DNA of 9,285 nucleotides from Desulfuromonadaceae bacterium GWC2_58_13 (GTDB lineage: Bacteria > Desulfobacterota > Desulfuromonadia > Desulfuromonadales > Trichloromonadaceae): the NCBI GenBank assembly GCA_001825565.1, contig MHXM01000104.1, forward strand, positions 9,014 through 18,298, given 5' to 3'. How positions within the stretch are numbered: the first letter of the stretch is position 1; every line of letters begins with the position of its first letter. Position numbers and translations under genes: made by a program. The notes beneath the pieces were generated by a model. That model was not told the DNA's origin, did no database searches, and saw only the letters and a list, made by a program, of their open reading frames with translations. Positions 1-5,587 of this stretch are shown here, one piece after another.

Positions 1-951
1 TGCCTGGGCCGGGGTGAAGATGAATTCTTCGGTTGGTTGGTAGATTTCCGTACGGTTGCGCCCGTTGTTTTTGGCCCGGTACAGTGCTTGGTCGGCGTCG
101 GCGACGACCCGTCCAGCTTCGATGCTTTCCGAGCCGCGGACGCAGCGCATGCCGATGCTGATGGTCAGAGGAAAATCGCCCAGGCTGTGGTTGCGGTTGA
201 TGGTGGCGATTTCGCAGCGGATGCGTTCGGCAATCGTATAGGCGTGGGTGGCCGAGGTGCCGGGCATGATGACGGCGAATTCCTCGCCGCCGAAGCGGCA
301 GACGGTGTCGTAGGTGCGGATACTTTGGCGCAGCACCCTGGCTACGGTTTTGAGCAGTTCATCTCCGCCCTGGTGGCCGATGGTGTCGTTGACCCGTTTG
401 AAATGGTCGATATCCACCATCAGCAGCGAGAAGGGGTTGCGGGTGCGGTTGTTGCGTTTGAGTTCCGTCACCAGGGTTTCATCGAAATGGCGGCGGTTGC
501 CGACTTCGGTCAGGGGATCGGTGATGGTCATCCGAGCCAGACGCTGGTTGGCTTCGCGCAGTTCTTCAAGACGTTTCTTGCTGACCAGGTAACGCTGAAT
601 GCGGGCCCGTAGTTCCCGATCCGGGGTAGCGAAAGAGAAGCAGTCGCTGGCGCCCGATTCGATCCCCAGAATCCGATCGTTCTCCATTTCACTCGTGGCG
701 AATACCAGTACCGGAATGTCGGTCCAGTTTTCCTTGCTGTTGAGCTTGAGCAACCAGGACATCCCTTTTTTCGAAATCCGTTTGGTACCGCAGAAAATCA
801 TGTCCACGGGAGAACCCTCGAGGCGGCTGAGGATTTCTCGGGCGCTGGCGCAAAGAGCCAGCCGGCCGAAGATGCCGGTTGCGGTAACCAGGTGGGCGAG
901 GTCCCTGCGGCGTGCGGGGGATTTGTCGAAAATGACGGCGGTTGATGTCAT
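1..951 (-). CDS. Diguanylate cyclase with degenerate receiver domain (partial, C-terminus off the window)
   Basis: Reading the minus strand from ATG at 951 gives 317 residues with no stop before the window edge. Residues 1-120 resemble a response-regulator receiver fold. A short helical linker follows (about 122-142, repeated Leu/Glu/Arg). A GGDEF domain starts near residue 143 (ITDPLTEVGNRR). The active-site motif is GGEEF at 221-225. Metal and substrate residues are visible in VDIDHFKRVND (179-189) and GHQGGD (192-197). An intact inhibitory I-site RTYD (212-215) lies exactly five residues before GGEEF, so the family reaction, two GTP to cyclic di-GMP with product inhibition, should be retained. 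The receiver looks unable to accept phosphate: the usual Asp position is Gly55, only Asp9 of the acidic pair remains, and no Lys is found near residues 107-108. The start is supported by AGAGG six to eight bases upstream. No membrane segment is seen, so it is probably cytosolic. Confidence 0.9.
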   Translation of the reverse strand, partial: MTSTAVIFDKSPARRRDLAHLVTATGIFGRLALCASAREILSRLEGSPVDMIFCGTKRISKKGMSWLLKLNSKENWTDIPVLVFATSEMENDRILGIESGASDCFSFATPDRELRARIQRYLVSKKRLEELREANQRLARMTITDPLTEVGNRRHFDETLVTELKRNNRTRNPFSLLMVDIDHFKRVNDTIGHQGGDELLKTVARVLRQSIRTYDTVCRFGGEEFAVIMPGTSATHAYTIAERIRCEIATINRNHSLGDFPLTISIGMRCVRGSESIEAGRVVADADQALYRAKNNGRNRTEIYQPTEEFIFTPAQA

Positions 952-1018
952 GGCAGCACCTCTGTGGACGGACTGGTCGTCGTTGATTCTGTCTTGATTA
1001 CTGTTGGCTAAACTTCAT

Positions 1019-1034
1019 AGCATTGTCCGTGCCA
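1019..1034 (-). promoter_or_regulatory. Sigma-54-type -24/-12 promoter for the diguanylate cyclase
   Basis: The minus strand reads TGGCACGGACAATGCT. This matches the RpoN consensus TGGCACG-N4-TTGCW at every position except the first T of the -12 block, and the GG-to-GC spacing is exact. Transcription would start near 1008, giving a leader of about 57 bases before the ATG at 951. If real, the cyclase gene needs an enhancer-binding protein for expression. Sigma-54 control is common in Desulfuromonadota, which is background knowledge rather than something visible here. Confidence 0.6.
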
Positions 1035-1079
1035 CGAGAAGGATACTTTGCAAGCTATAATTAGGTTGCTGGTGATAAT

Positions 1080-1091
1080 TAATCCGGATTA
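1080..1091. promoter_or_regulatory. Perfect 12-base palindrome, possible regulator binding site
   Basis: TAATCCGGATTA is a perfect inverted repeat. It is centred about 77 bases upstream of the start point predicted from the sigma-54-like element, within the range where enhancer-binding proteins usually bind. Only one copy is visible, so a chance palindrome remains possible. The regulator is unknown. Confidence 0.3.
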
Positions 1092-1361
1092 GCCCGCCAA
1101 CTAGCCGAAAATAAGAGTTTTTAAGAAAAAAGATGGCCAAGGTTTCTTCCCTTTTGAGACAAGAAATGCTGGACTTTTATTTTTTGAGGCTCTGTCGGTA
1201 TTTTGACTCATGGCCCGTCATTGGTGGCGTTGCGGGGGTAGAAATGCTCCTGTGCCATAATGTTGACCGAGGGGTTTGGCGGGGGCCGCCGAGACGCTTC
1301 GAGGTGGGGGACGGGAGATATTTCGGTCTCGTTTTTTGGCCTGTTGCCTGTGCCTGAATCC
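1092..1361. other. Intergenic stretch with no supported gene
   Basis: This is the rest of the 466-base gap between the divergent cyclase and folD. The left part (to about 1210) is AT-rich, the right part GC-rich. A short GC stem (GGCGG-GGG-CCGCC, 1278-1290) and a weak five-pair stem followed by six T (1315-1337) are present, but neither is convincing as a functional RNA. The one short open frame (1133-1357) lacks a good ribosome site and resembles no family I know. No tRNA or recognised riboswitch is seen. Confidence 0.6.
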
Positions 1362-1390
1362 TTTACTTTCTTCAGCGCGTTTCGTATAGT
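1362..1390 (+). promoter_or_regulatory. Sigma-70-like promoter for folD-metV-metF
   Basis: TTTACT (1362-1367) and TATAGT (1385-1390) are separated by 17 bases, matching four and five of six consensus positions. The predicted start near 1397 leaves a leader of only about 20 bases. That leader holds a strong ribosome site, AAGGAGG (1404-1410), seven bases before the GTG start of folD. There is no room for a riboswitch. Confidence 0.6.
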
Positions 1391-1417
1391 TTAGGCTCAT
1401 TTCAAGGAGGTAGGCAC

Positions 1418-2272
1418 GTGGACAAGATTATTGACGGAAAACTGATCGCCGAGCGGATGCGGGAAACCATTGCCGCCGATGCCGCCGCGCTCACGGCCAG
1501 GGGGATGACTCCGGGATTGGCCGTGGTGCTGGTCGGCGAAGACCCGGCCAGCCGGGTTTATGTTTCGATGAAGGAAAAAGCCTGCGCGAAGGCGGGAATT
1601 TTTTCCGACGAGCACAAGCTGTCGGAGCAGACCTCCGAGACGGAACTGTTGCGCCTGATTGATGACCTGAATAAAGATACGCGCATTGATGGCATCCTGG
1701 TGCAGCTGCCGTTGCCCGGGCACATCGACGAAAGCAAGGTACTGGAGGCGATTTCGCCGAAAAAGGATGTGGATGGTTTCCATCCTTACAATGTCGGACG
1801 CCTGGTGACCGGCAATCCCCTGTTTCAACCCTGCACCCCCTATGGAATCATGAAGATGCTTGAGCAGACCGGCGTCGACCTGAGGGGGAAAGAGGTCGTC
1901 GTGGTCGGGCGCTCCAATATCGTCGGCAAACCGGTGGCTCTGATGTGCCTGGCCGAGCACGCCACGGTGACGATCTGCCATTCGCGCACCAAGGATCTGG
2001 CCGCACAGGTCCGGCGGGGAGACGTGGTGATAGCCGCGGTCGGCCGTCCGGAAATGATCAAGGGCGACTGGATCAAGCCCGGGGCGGTGGTCATCGATGT
2101 CGGCGTCAACCGGGTCGGCGAGAAAAAGCTGGTCGGCGACGTCGAATTCGAGGCGGCCAAAGAGCGGGCCAGCGCCATCACCCCGGTTCCCGGAGGAGTC
2201 GGCCCGATGACCATTACCATGCTGCTGTACAATACCGTCGAGAGCGCCAAGCGGCGCGCGGCCGGCAAGTAA
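1418..2272 (+). CDS. folD: FolD, methylene-THF dehydrogenase / methenyl-THF cyclohydrolase
   Basis: This 284-residue protein has the usual length of bacterial FolD and aligns along its whole length with the E. coli enzyme from memory. It oxidises 5,10-methylene-THF with NADP+ to methenyl-THF and hydrolyses that to 10-formyl-THF; both steps are reversible. The catalytic Tyr48-x3-Lys52 pair lies in RVYVSMKEK. ILVQLPLPG and KKDVDGFHPYNVGRL (115-129) form the folate site. The Rossmann motif VVGRSNIVGKP, with its Arg, suggests NADP preference. ITPVPGGVGPMT is the C-terminal signature. Translation starts at GTG 1418, chosen because AAGGAGG sits seven bases upstream and the protein begins in the standard way (DKIIDGK). 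It is the first gene of the C1 block, 76 bases before metV. The enzyme is cytosolic and links methylene-THF made by the glycine cleavage genes downstream to formyl-THF for purines or formate metabolism. Confidence 0.97.
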   Translation: MDKIIDGKLIAERMRETIAADAAALTARGMTPGLAVVLVGEDPASRVYVSMKEKACAKAGIFSDEHKLSEQTSETELLRLIDDLNKDTRIDGILVQLPLPGHIDESKVLEAISPKKDVDGFHPYNVGRLVTGNPLFQPCTPYGIMKMLEQTGVDLRGKEVVVVGRSNIVGKPVALMCLAEHATVTICHSRTKDLAAQVRRGDVVIAAVGRPEMIKGDWIKPGAVVIDVGVNRVGEKKLVGDVEFEAAKERASAITPVPGGVGPMTITMLLYNTVESAKRRAAGK

Positions 2273-2285
2273 TAACCCACCTGCG

Positions 2286-2316
2286 ACGCCCGGGGCCGAC
2301 GGTCCGCTCCGGGCGT
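2286..2316 (+). other. Strong intercistronic stem-loop between folD and metV
   Basis: ACGCCCGGGG (2286-2295) pairs with CTCCGGGCGT (2307-2316): nine Watson-Crick pairs and one G-U pair around an 11-base loop. The bases after it (TCGTGTATG) are not a T-run, so it is not a classical terminator. It could stabilise the upstream folD message, act as a partial or Rho-linked terminator, or mark a processing site. Confidence 0.5.
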
Positions 2317-2348
2317 TCGTGTATGCACCGGTCCCAGCGGGATTAACC

Positions 2349-2996
2349 ATGATCATCAGCGAACAGAAAAGCAGGGAAGAACTGCAGGAACTTCTTGAGG
2401 GCAAGGATCGGCTGTTTGTCATCGGCTGCGCCGTCTGCGCCACCGTCTGCAAATCCGGCGGCGAGGAAGAGGTTTTCCGCATGCAGGAATGGCTGGCGAC
2501 CCTGGGAAAAGAAACCACCGGCAGCGTCATTATCGACGAGGCCTGTCACATCATGCGCGCCGGCCGCGACCTGCGGCAGCTCAAACAGCAGGTTGAAGAA
2601 GCCGATGCCCTGCTGGTGATGGCTTGTGGCGCCGGAATCCAGTCGATATCCAGCAACACCGATAAACGGGTGATCGGCGCCCTCAATACCCTGTTCCTCG
2701 GCAATATCCGCCGGTTTGGCCAGTACGAGGAAAAATGTTCGCTGTGCGGCGACTGCATCCTCAACGAAACCGCCGGCATCTGCCCGGTCACCAATTGCGC
2801 CAAGGGTTTGCTTAACGGCCCCTGTGGAGGCATGGAGGAGGGTAAGTGCGAGGCCGACCGGGAGATCGACTGCGCTTGGCACCTGATTTACGAACGATTG
2901 AAGAAACAAAACCGCAAAGGGGTATTCGCCCGCACCGTGCCGCCCAAAAATTGGGGCAAGGTGCCCAAGCCGGGACGGCATAAAATCAAACCTTGA
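2349..2996 (+). CDS. metV: MetV-like cysteine-rich partner of methylene-THF reductase (MTHFR C-terminal family)
   Basis: This 215-residue protein matches the family annotated as methylenetetrahydrofolate reductase C-terminal, called MetV in acetogens, where it forms a complex with MetF. Thirteen cysteines are visible. An N-terminal group is C27-x2-C30-x3-C34, followed by C66 and C93. A C-terminal group is C130-x2-C133-x2-C136, then C145, C150, C159, C167 and C175, within motifs such as CSLCGDC and GPCGGM. This arrangement suggests iron-sulfur clusters or zinc, and a role in passing electrons to the MetF flavin; that role is inferred from the acetogen complexes. It has no membrane segment. The start at 2349 (MIISEQKS) fits family N-termini. 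An in-frame ATG at 2319 lies next to the hairpin and would add ten unlikely residues. The ribosome site is weak (GCGGGA). The gene lies 44 bases before metF, as expected for partners. Confidence 0.85.
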   Translation: MIISEQKSREELQELLEGKDRLFVIGCAVCATVCKSGGEEEVFRMQEWLATLGKETTGSVIIDEACHIMRAGRDLRQLKQQVEEADALLVMACGAGIQSISSNTDKRVIGALNTLFLGNIRRFGQYEEKCSLCGDCILNETAGICPVTNCAKGLLNGPCGGMEEGKCEADREIDCAWHLIYERLKKQNRKGVFARTVPPKNWGKVPKPGRHKIKP

Positions 2997-3005
2997 GGGC
3001 GACGC

Positions 3006-3035
3006 ATGCGCTCCTCTAACCGGATGGCCCAATAA
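3006..3035 (+). other. Nine-codon mini-ORF ahead of metF, possible translational coupler
   Basis: ATG at 3006 reads MRSSNRMAQ and stops at TAA 3033-3035, five bases before the metF ATG at 3041. A good ribosome site, GAGGG (2995-2999), overlaps the metV stop codon six bases upstream. The metF start has no recognisable ribosome site of its own. Ribosomes ending on the mini-ORF could therefore restart at metF, tying MetF output to MetV. The mini-ORF is in a different frame from metF. Chance occurrence is possible for so short a frame. Confidence 0.3.
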
Positions 3036-3040
3036 AATCG

Positions 3041-3895
3041 ATGTCGAGACTCGAACAGCAACTGGCCGCCGGCCAATTCGTGGTGACCGCGGAAATCGCC
3101 CCGCCCAAGGGCATCGATACCGCCCAGGCTCTGGAAAAGGCCCGCCTGATGGCCAACCTCTCGGCGGTCAACGTGACCGATAACCAGGGGGCCAACATGC
3201 GCATGTCCCCCCTGGCCATGGCGGCCCTGCTGGTGCGCCAGGGGATCGAACCGATTCTGCAGCTGACCTGCCGCGATCGCAACCGCATGGCCCTGCAGTC
3301 CGATCTGCTCGGCGCGGCCGCGCTGGGATTGGAAAACCTGCTGCTGCTTTCTGGCGACCATGCCCGCTTTGGCGACCATCCCAAGGCTCGTTCGGTTTTT
3401 GATCTCGATTCGATCCAGTTGATGCAAACCGTTCGCGGCCTGACCGAGGGAACCGACATGACCGGCAAGATTCTGCACGGCGCGCCACGGTTTTTCGCCG
3501 GTGCGGCGGTGACCCCCGAGGCCGAGCCGTTTGAGCTGATGTTCCAGAAGTTTGCCAAAAAAGTGCAGGCCGGCACCCGTTTTTTTCAGACTCAGGCGGT
3601 GTACGACGTTGAGAAACTCGAGCGGTTCATGGGCGAAGCGAACCGGCTCGGGACGCCTGTTCTGCTCGGTGTCCTGCTGCTCAAGAGCGCCCGCATGGCG
3701 GAGTTTCTCAATCGCAACATCCCCGGCGTTCGCGTCCCTCAGGCCCTGATCGATCGCCTCGCTTCGGCTCCGGTTCCCCTCGAAGAAGGGATACTCATCG
3801 CCCGCGAGATGGTCGGTCATGCCCGTCGGCTCTGCCAGGGGGCGCACCTGATGACCCTTGGACACGAGGAGCGGATTGCCGACATTCTTGGCTAG
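3041..3895 (+). CDS. metF: MetF, 5,10-methylene-THF reductase (short form)
   Basis: This 284-residue TIM-barrel flavoprotein corresponds to MetF, which reduces 5,10-methylene-THF to 5-methyl-THF using FAD. The catalytic Glu is at position 18 (TAEIAPPKG, counterpart of E. coli Glu28). The Asp in LLLLSGD (Asp106) matches the FAD-tuning Asp120 of E. coli. FFQTQAVYD (181-189) carries the conserved folate-binding Gln. The C-terminus (HLMTLGHEERIADILG) is typical of short MetF proteins that work with a MetV partner, encoded here just upstream. The electron donor may therefore be NADH directly, or another carrier through MetV; the sequence does not decide. The only in-frame start is ATG 3041, since the frame is closed at 3017-3019 upstream. 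No good ribosome site precedes it. The product methyl-THF can feed methionine synthesis or the Wood-Ljungdahl pathway. Confidence 0.93.
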   Translation: MSRLEQQLAAGQFVVTAEIAPPKGIDTAQALEKARLMANLSAVNVTDNQGANMRMSPLAMAALLVRQGIEPILQLTCRDRNRMALQSDLLGAAALGLENLLLLSGDHARFGDHPKARSVFDLDSIQLMQTVRGLTEGTDMTGKILHGAPRFFAGAAVTPEAEPFELMFQKFAKKVQAGTRFFQTQAVYDVEKLERFMGEANRLGTPVLLGVLLLKSARMAEFLNRNIPGVRVPQALIDRLASAPVPLEEGILIAREMVGHARRLCQGAHLMTLGHEERIADILG

Positions 3896-3896
3896 G

Positions 3897-3925
3897 TTGT
3901 CAGCGGGAGTGTTGCCGGTTATAAG
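3897..3925 (+). promoter_or_regulatory. Sigma-70-like promoter for the gcv operon
   Basis: TTGTCA (3897-3902) and TATAAG (3920-3925) are separated by 17 bases, each matching five of six consensus positions. The -35 box begins one base after the metF stop codon. Predicted start is near 3932, giving a leader of about 75 bases before gcvT. The gcv genes could thus be transcribed separately from folD-metV-metF, with read-through also possible because no terminator precedes it. Confidence 0.6.
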
Positions 3926-3948
3926 GTTAAAATGTGAAGCTCTGGGGG

Positions 3949-3970
3949 CGCCCCTTTATTCAAGGGGGCG
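3949..3970 (+). other. Stem-loop in the gcvT leader
   Basis: CGCCCCTT (3949-3956) pairs with AAGGGG-G-CG (3962-3970), with one bulged G and a five-base loop. It lies in the predicted gcvT leader, 36 bases before the ATG. It is not followed by a T-run, so it is not a terminator. The leader is too short for the known tandem glycine riboswitch and I see none of its conserved segments. Confidence 0.4.
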
Positions 3971-4006
3971 AAACGGGATTCCGTACGATTTCGGGAGAAC
4001 AAAATT

Positions 4007-5104
4007 ATGTTGAAAAAAACGCCGCTCAACGCAATCCACAAACAGGCGGGTGCCCGCATGGTCGATTTTGGTGGGTGGGAGATGCCGGTCCAGTATCGGG
4101 GAGTGATCGAGGAGCACCTGGCCGTGCGCAACGCCGCCGGGCTGTTCGATGTTTCCCACATGGGGGAGATCAAGGTCGATGGCCCGGGGGCGCTGGCGTT
4201 TATCCAGGAGTTGACCACCAACGACGCTTCCAGCCTGGAAAACGGCCAGGTCCAGTACAGCGCCCTGTGTTATCCCCACGGCGGGGTGGTCGACGACCTG
4301 ACCCTGTACCGGTTCGATGAGGAGCACTACCTGTTCTGCGTCAATGCCGCCAATACCGACAAAGATTTTGCCTGGATGGAAGAAGTCCTTGCCGACGGCG
4401 ACTTCCACGGAGTGGCCCTGCACAACGTCAGCGATGACTTCGCCCAGTTGGCCCTGCAGGGACCGCTGGCCGAAACCATCCTGGCCCGGCTCACCGACAC
4501 CGCACCGGTCGGGATCGGCTACTACCATTTTTACGAGGGGCTGGTGGCCGGAGTGCCGACGATCATCTCCCGTACCGGCTATACCGGCGAAGATGGCTTT
4601 GAGCTGTACTTCGCTCCCGATGCCGCCGAAAACCTGTGGAACGCCCTGATGGAGGCCGGAGCTGACGATGGGCTGGTGCCGGTCGGCCTGGGCGCGCGGG
4701 ATACCCTGCGGCTGGAAATGAAATATGCCCTCTACGGCCACGAACTGTCGACGGAGATTTCGCCGCTGGAGGCGGGCCTCGGCTGGATCACCAAGCTCGA
4801 TAAGCCGAGTTTCGTCGGCCGCGAGGCGTTATTGAAGCAGAAAGAGGCCGGAGTGTCGCGACGATTGATCGGTTTTGCCATGACCGAGCCGGGGATCCCG
4901 CGGGCCGACTACCCGGTTTTTGCCGAGGGGCGCCAGGTTGGCGTGGTCACCAGCGGCACCATGTCGCCATCGTTGCGGGTCGGTATCGGCCTGGCCCTGG
5001 TGGAGCAGGGTTTTGCCGCCATCGGCACCCGGCTGCAGATCGGCATCCGCACCCGCCGGGTCGGCGCCAAAGTTGAAAAAACCCCCTTTGTGAAAAAAGG
5101 CTGA
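4007..5104 (+). CDS. gcvT: GcvT, glycine cleavage T-protein (aminomethyltransferase)
   Basis: This 365-residue protein has the normal GcvT length. It moves the aminomethyl group from the lipoyl arm of GcvH to tetrahydrofolate, releasing ammonia and 5,10-methylene-THF, and also runs in reverse. The N-terminal motif VDFGGWEMPVQY (19-30) and FDVSHMGE (47-54) are typical. The catalytic Asp is at 97 (GGVVDDL, counterpart of Thermotoga Asp96). RTGYTGEDG (189-197) binds folate. The C-terminal barrel carries SGTMSPSL (316-323), the GcvT signature that separates it from YgfZ and sarcosine oxidase relatives. ATG 4007 is preceded by GGGAG (3993-3997) at nine bases. It heads the order gcvT-gcvH-gcvPA-gcvPB, 62 bases before gcvH. 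The enzyme is cytosolic. Confidence 0.96.
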   Translation: MLKKTPLNAIHKQAGARMVDFGGWEMPVQYRGVIEEHLAVRNAAGLFDVSHMGEIKVDGPGALAFIQELTTNDASSLENGQVQYSALCYPHGGVVDDLTLYRFDEEHYLFCVNAANTDKDFAWMEEVLADGDFHGVALHNVSDDFAQLALQGPLAETILARLTDTAPVGIGYYHFYEGLVAGVPTIISRTGYTGEDGFELYFAPDAAENLWNALMEAGADDGLVPVGLGARDTLRLEMKYALYGHELSTEISPLEAGLGWITKLDKPSFVGREALLKQKEAGVSRRLIGFAMTEPGIPRADYPVFAEGRQVGVVTSGTMSPSLRVGIGLALVEQGFAAIGTRLQIGIRTRRVGAKVEKTPFVKKG

Positions 5105-5126
5105 AGGACTAACCCGAACCCTATCC

Positions 5127-5140
5127 GGGGGAGCGCCCCC
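5127..5140 (+). other. Small GC hairpin between gcvT and gcvH
   Basis: GGGGG (5127-5131), a four-base loop AGCG, and CCCCC (5136-5140) form a compact five-pair stem ending 14 bases before the gcvH ribosome site. No T-run follows. It may set message stability or the relative amount of GcvH. Confidence 0.35.
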
Positions 5141-5154
5141 AACGATATCCATAC

Positions 5155-5160
5155 AGGAGG
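5155..5160 (+). promoter_or_regulatory. Ribosome binding site that decides the gcvH start
   Basis: AGGAGG touches a first ATG at 5161 with no spacer, but lies six bases before a second in-frame ATG at 5167. The correct spacing supports initiation at 5167. Confidence 0.75.
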
Positions 5161-5166
5161 ATGACC

Positions 5167-5553
5167 ATGGAATTTCCCGAGGAGTTGAAGTACACCGAAG
5201 AGCATGAGTGGGTTCTTATCGAAGATGGCGTGGCCACCGTGGGGATTACCGATTTTGCCCAGGATGCGCTGGGCGATGTGGTGTTTGTCGAACTGCCCGA
5301 GGTCGGCACCGTTCTCGAGGCCGGCAAATCCTTTGGCGTGGTCGAGTCGGTCAAGGCCGTTTCCGACGTCTATGCCCCGGTTTCCGGCGAAGTGATCGAG
5401 ATCAACGAAGAGCTGCCCGATACGCCGGAACTGGTCAACACCTCACCCTACGAAGATGGCTGGATGGTCAAGATCAAGCTCGCCGACAACGTCGAACTCG
5501 ACGATCTGATGGACGCCGACGCCTATCAGGAATTTGTCGAGGACGAAGAGTAA
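5167..5553 (+). CDS. gcvH: GcvH, glycine cleavage H-protein (lipoyl carrier)
   Basis: This 128-residue protein is a standard H-protein. It carries the lipoyl arm that takes the aminomethyl group from the P-protein to the T-protein and is then reoxidised by the L-protein. The lipoylated lysine is Lys63 in VESVKAVSD, matching Lys64 of E. coli GcvH. The N-terminal KYTEEHEWV (8-16) and the central GITDFAQDALGDVVFVELP are family signatures. The acidic C-terminus (YQEFVEDEE) is usual. I place the start at 5167 from ribosome-site spacing; ATG 5161 would add only Met-Thr. It lies 34 bases before gcvPA. No lipoate attachment genes or dihydrolipoyl dehydrogenase are in the window, so they must be encoded elsewhere. 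Confidence 0.96.
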   Translation: MEFPEELKYTEEHEWVLIEDGVATVGITDFAQDALGDVVFVELPEVGTVLEAGKSFGVVESVKAVSDVYAPVSGEVIEINEELPDTPELVNTSPYEDGWMVKIKLADNVELDDLMDADAYQEFVEDEE

Positions 5554-5587
5554 TCCTCTTTTCGCGTCTGTCCGCAGGAGTATTTTT

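Noticed and set aside
37..612. 191-codon plus-strand open frame over the cyclase gene
   Set aside because: The opposite strand encodes a clear GGDEF domain with GGEEF and RxxD motifs; this frame is its antisense shadow.
1056..1061. Perfect TATAAT on the plus strand
   Set aside because: No -35 box is found at 16-18 bases upstream, and no gene follows closely on that strand.
1315..1337. Possible terminator upstream of folD
   Set aside because: The stem is only five pairs including one wobble, and no gene on the plus strand precedes it.
1133..1357. 74-codon open frame in the cyclase-folD gap
   Set aside because: No convincing ribosome site, no recognisable motif, and it runs through promoter-like and low-complexity sequence up to the folD promoter.
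952..1417. Cyclic di-GMP riboswitch near the cyclase
   Set aside because: I see no GEMM-type conserved core on either strand; the cyclase leader from the predicted start is only about 57 bases.
2319..2348. Earlier in-frame ATG for metV
   Set aside because: It lies just beside the hairpin, has no ribosome site, and adds residues absent from family N-termini; ATG 2349 fits better.
1397..2530. 377-codon minus-strand open frame opposite folD
   Set aside because: It is antisense to a complete FolD with all catalytic motifs. The translation has no family character and arises from GC-rich codon bias.
3926..4006. Glycine riboswitch ahead of gcvT
   Set aside because: The predicted leader is only about 75 bases and lacks the conserved purine-rich segments of the glycine aptamer. 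A covariance-model scan would settle it.
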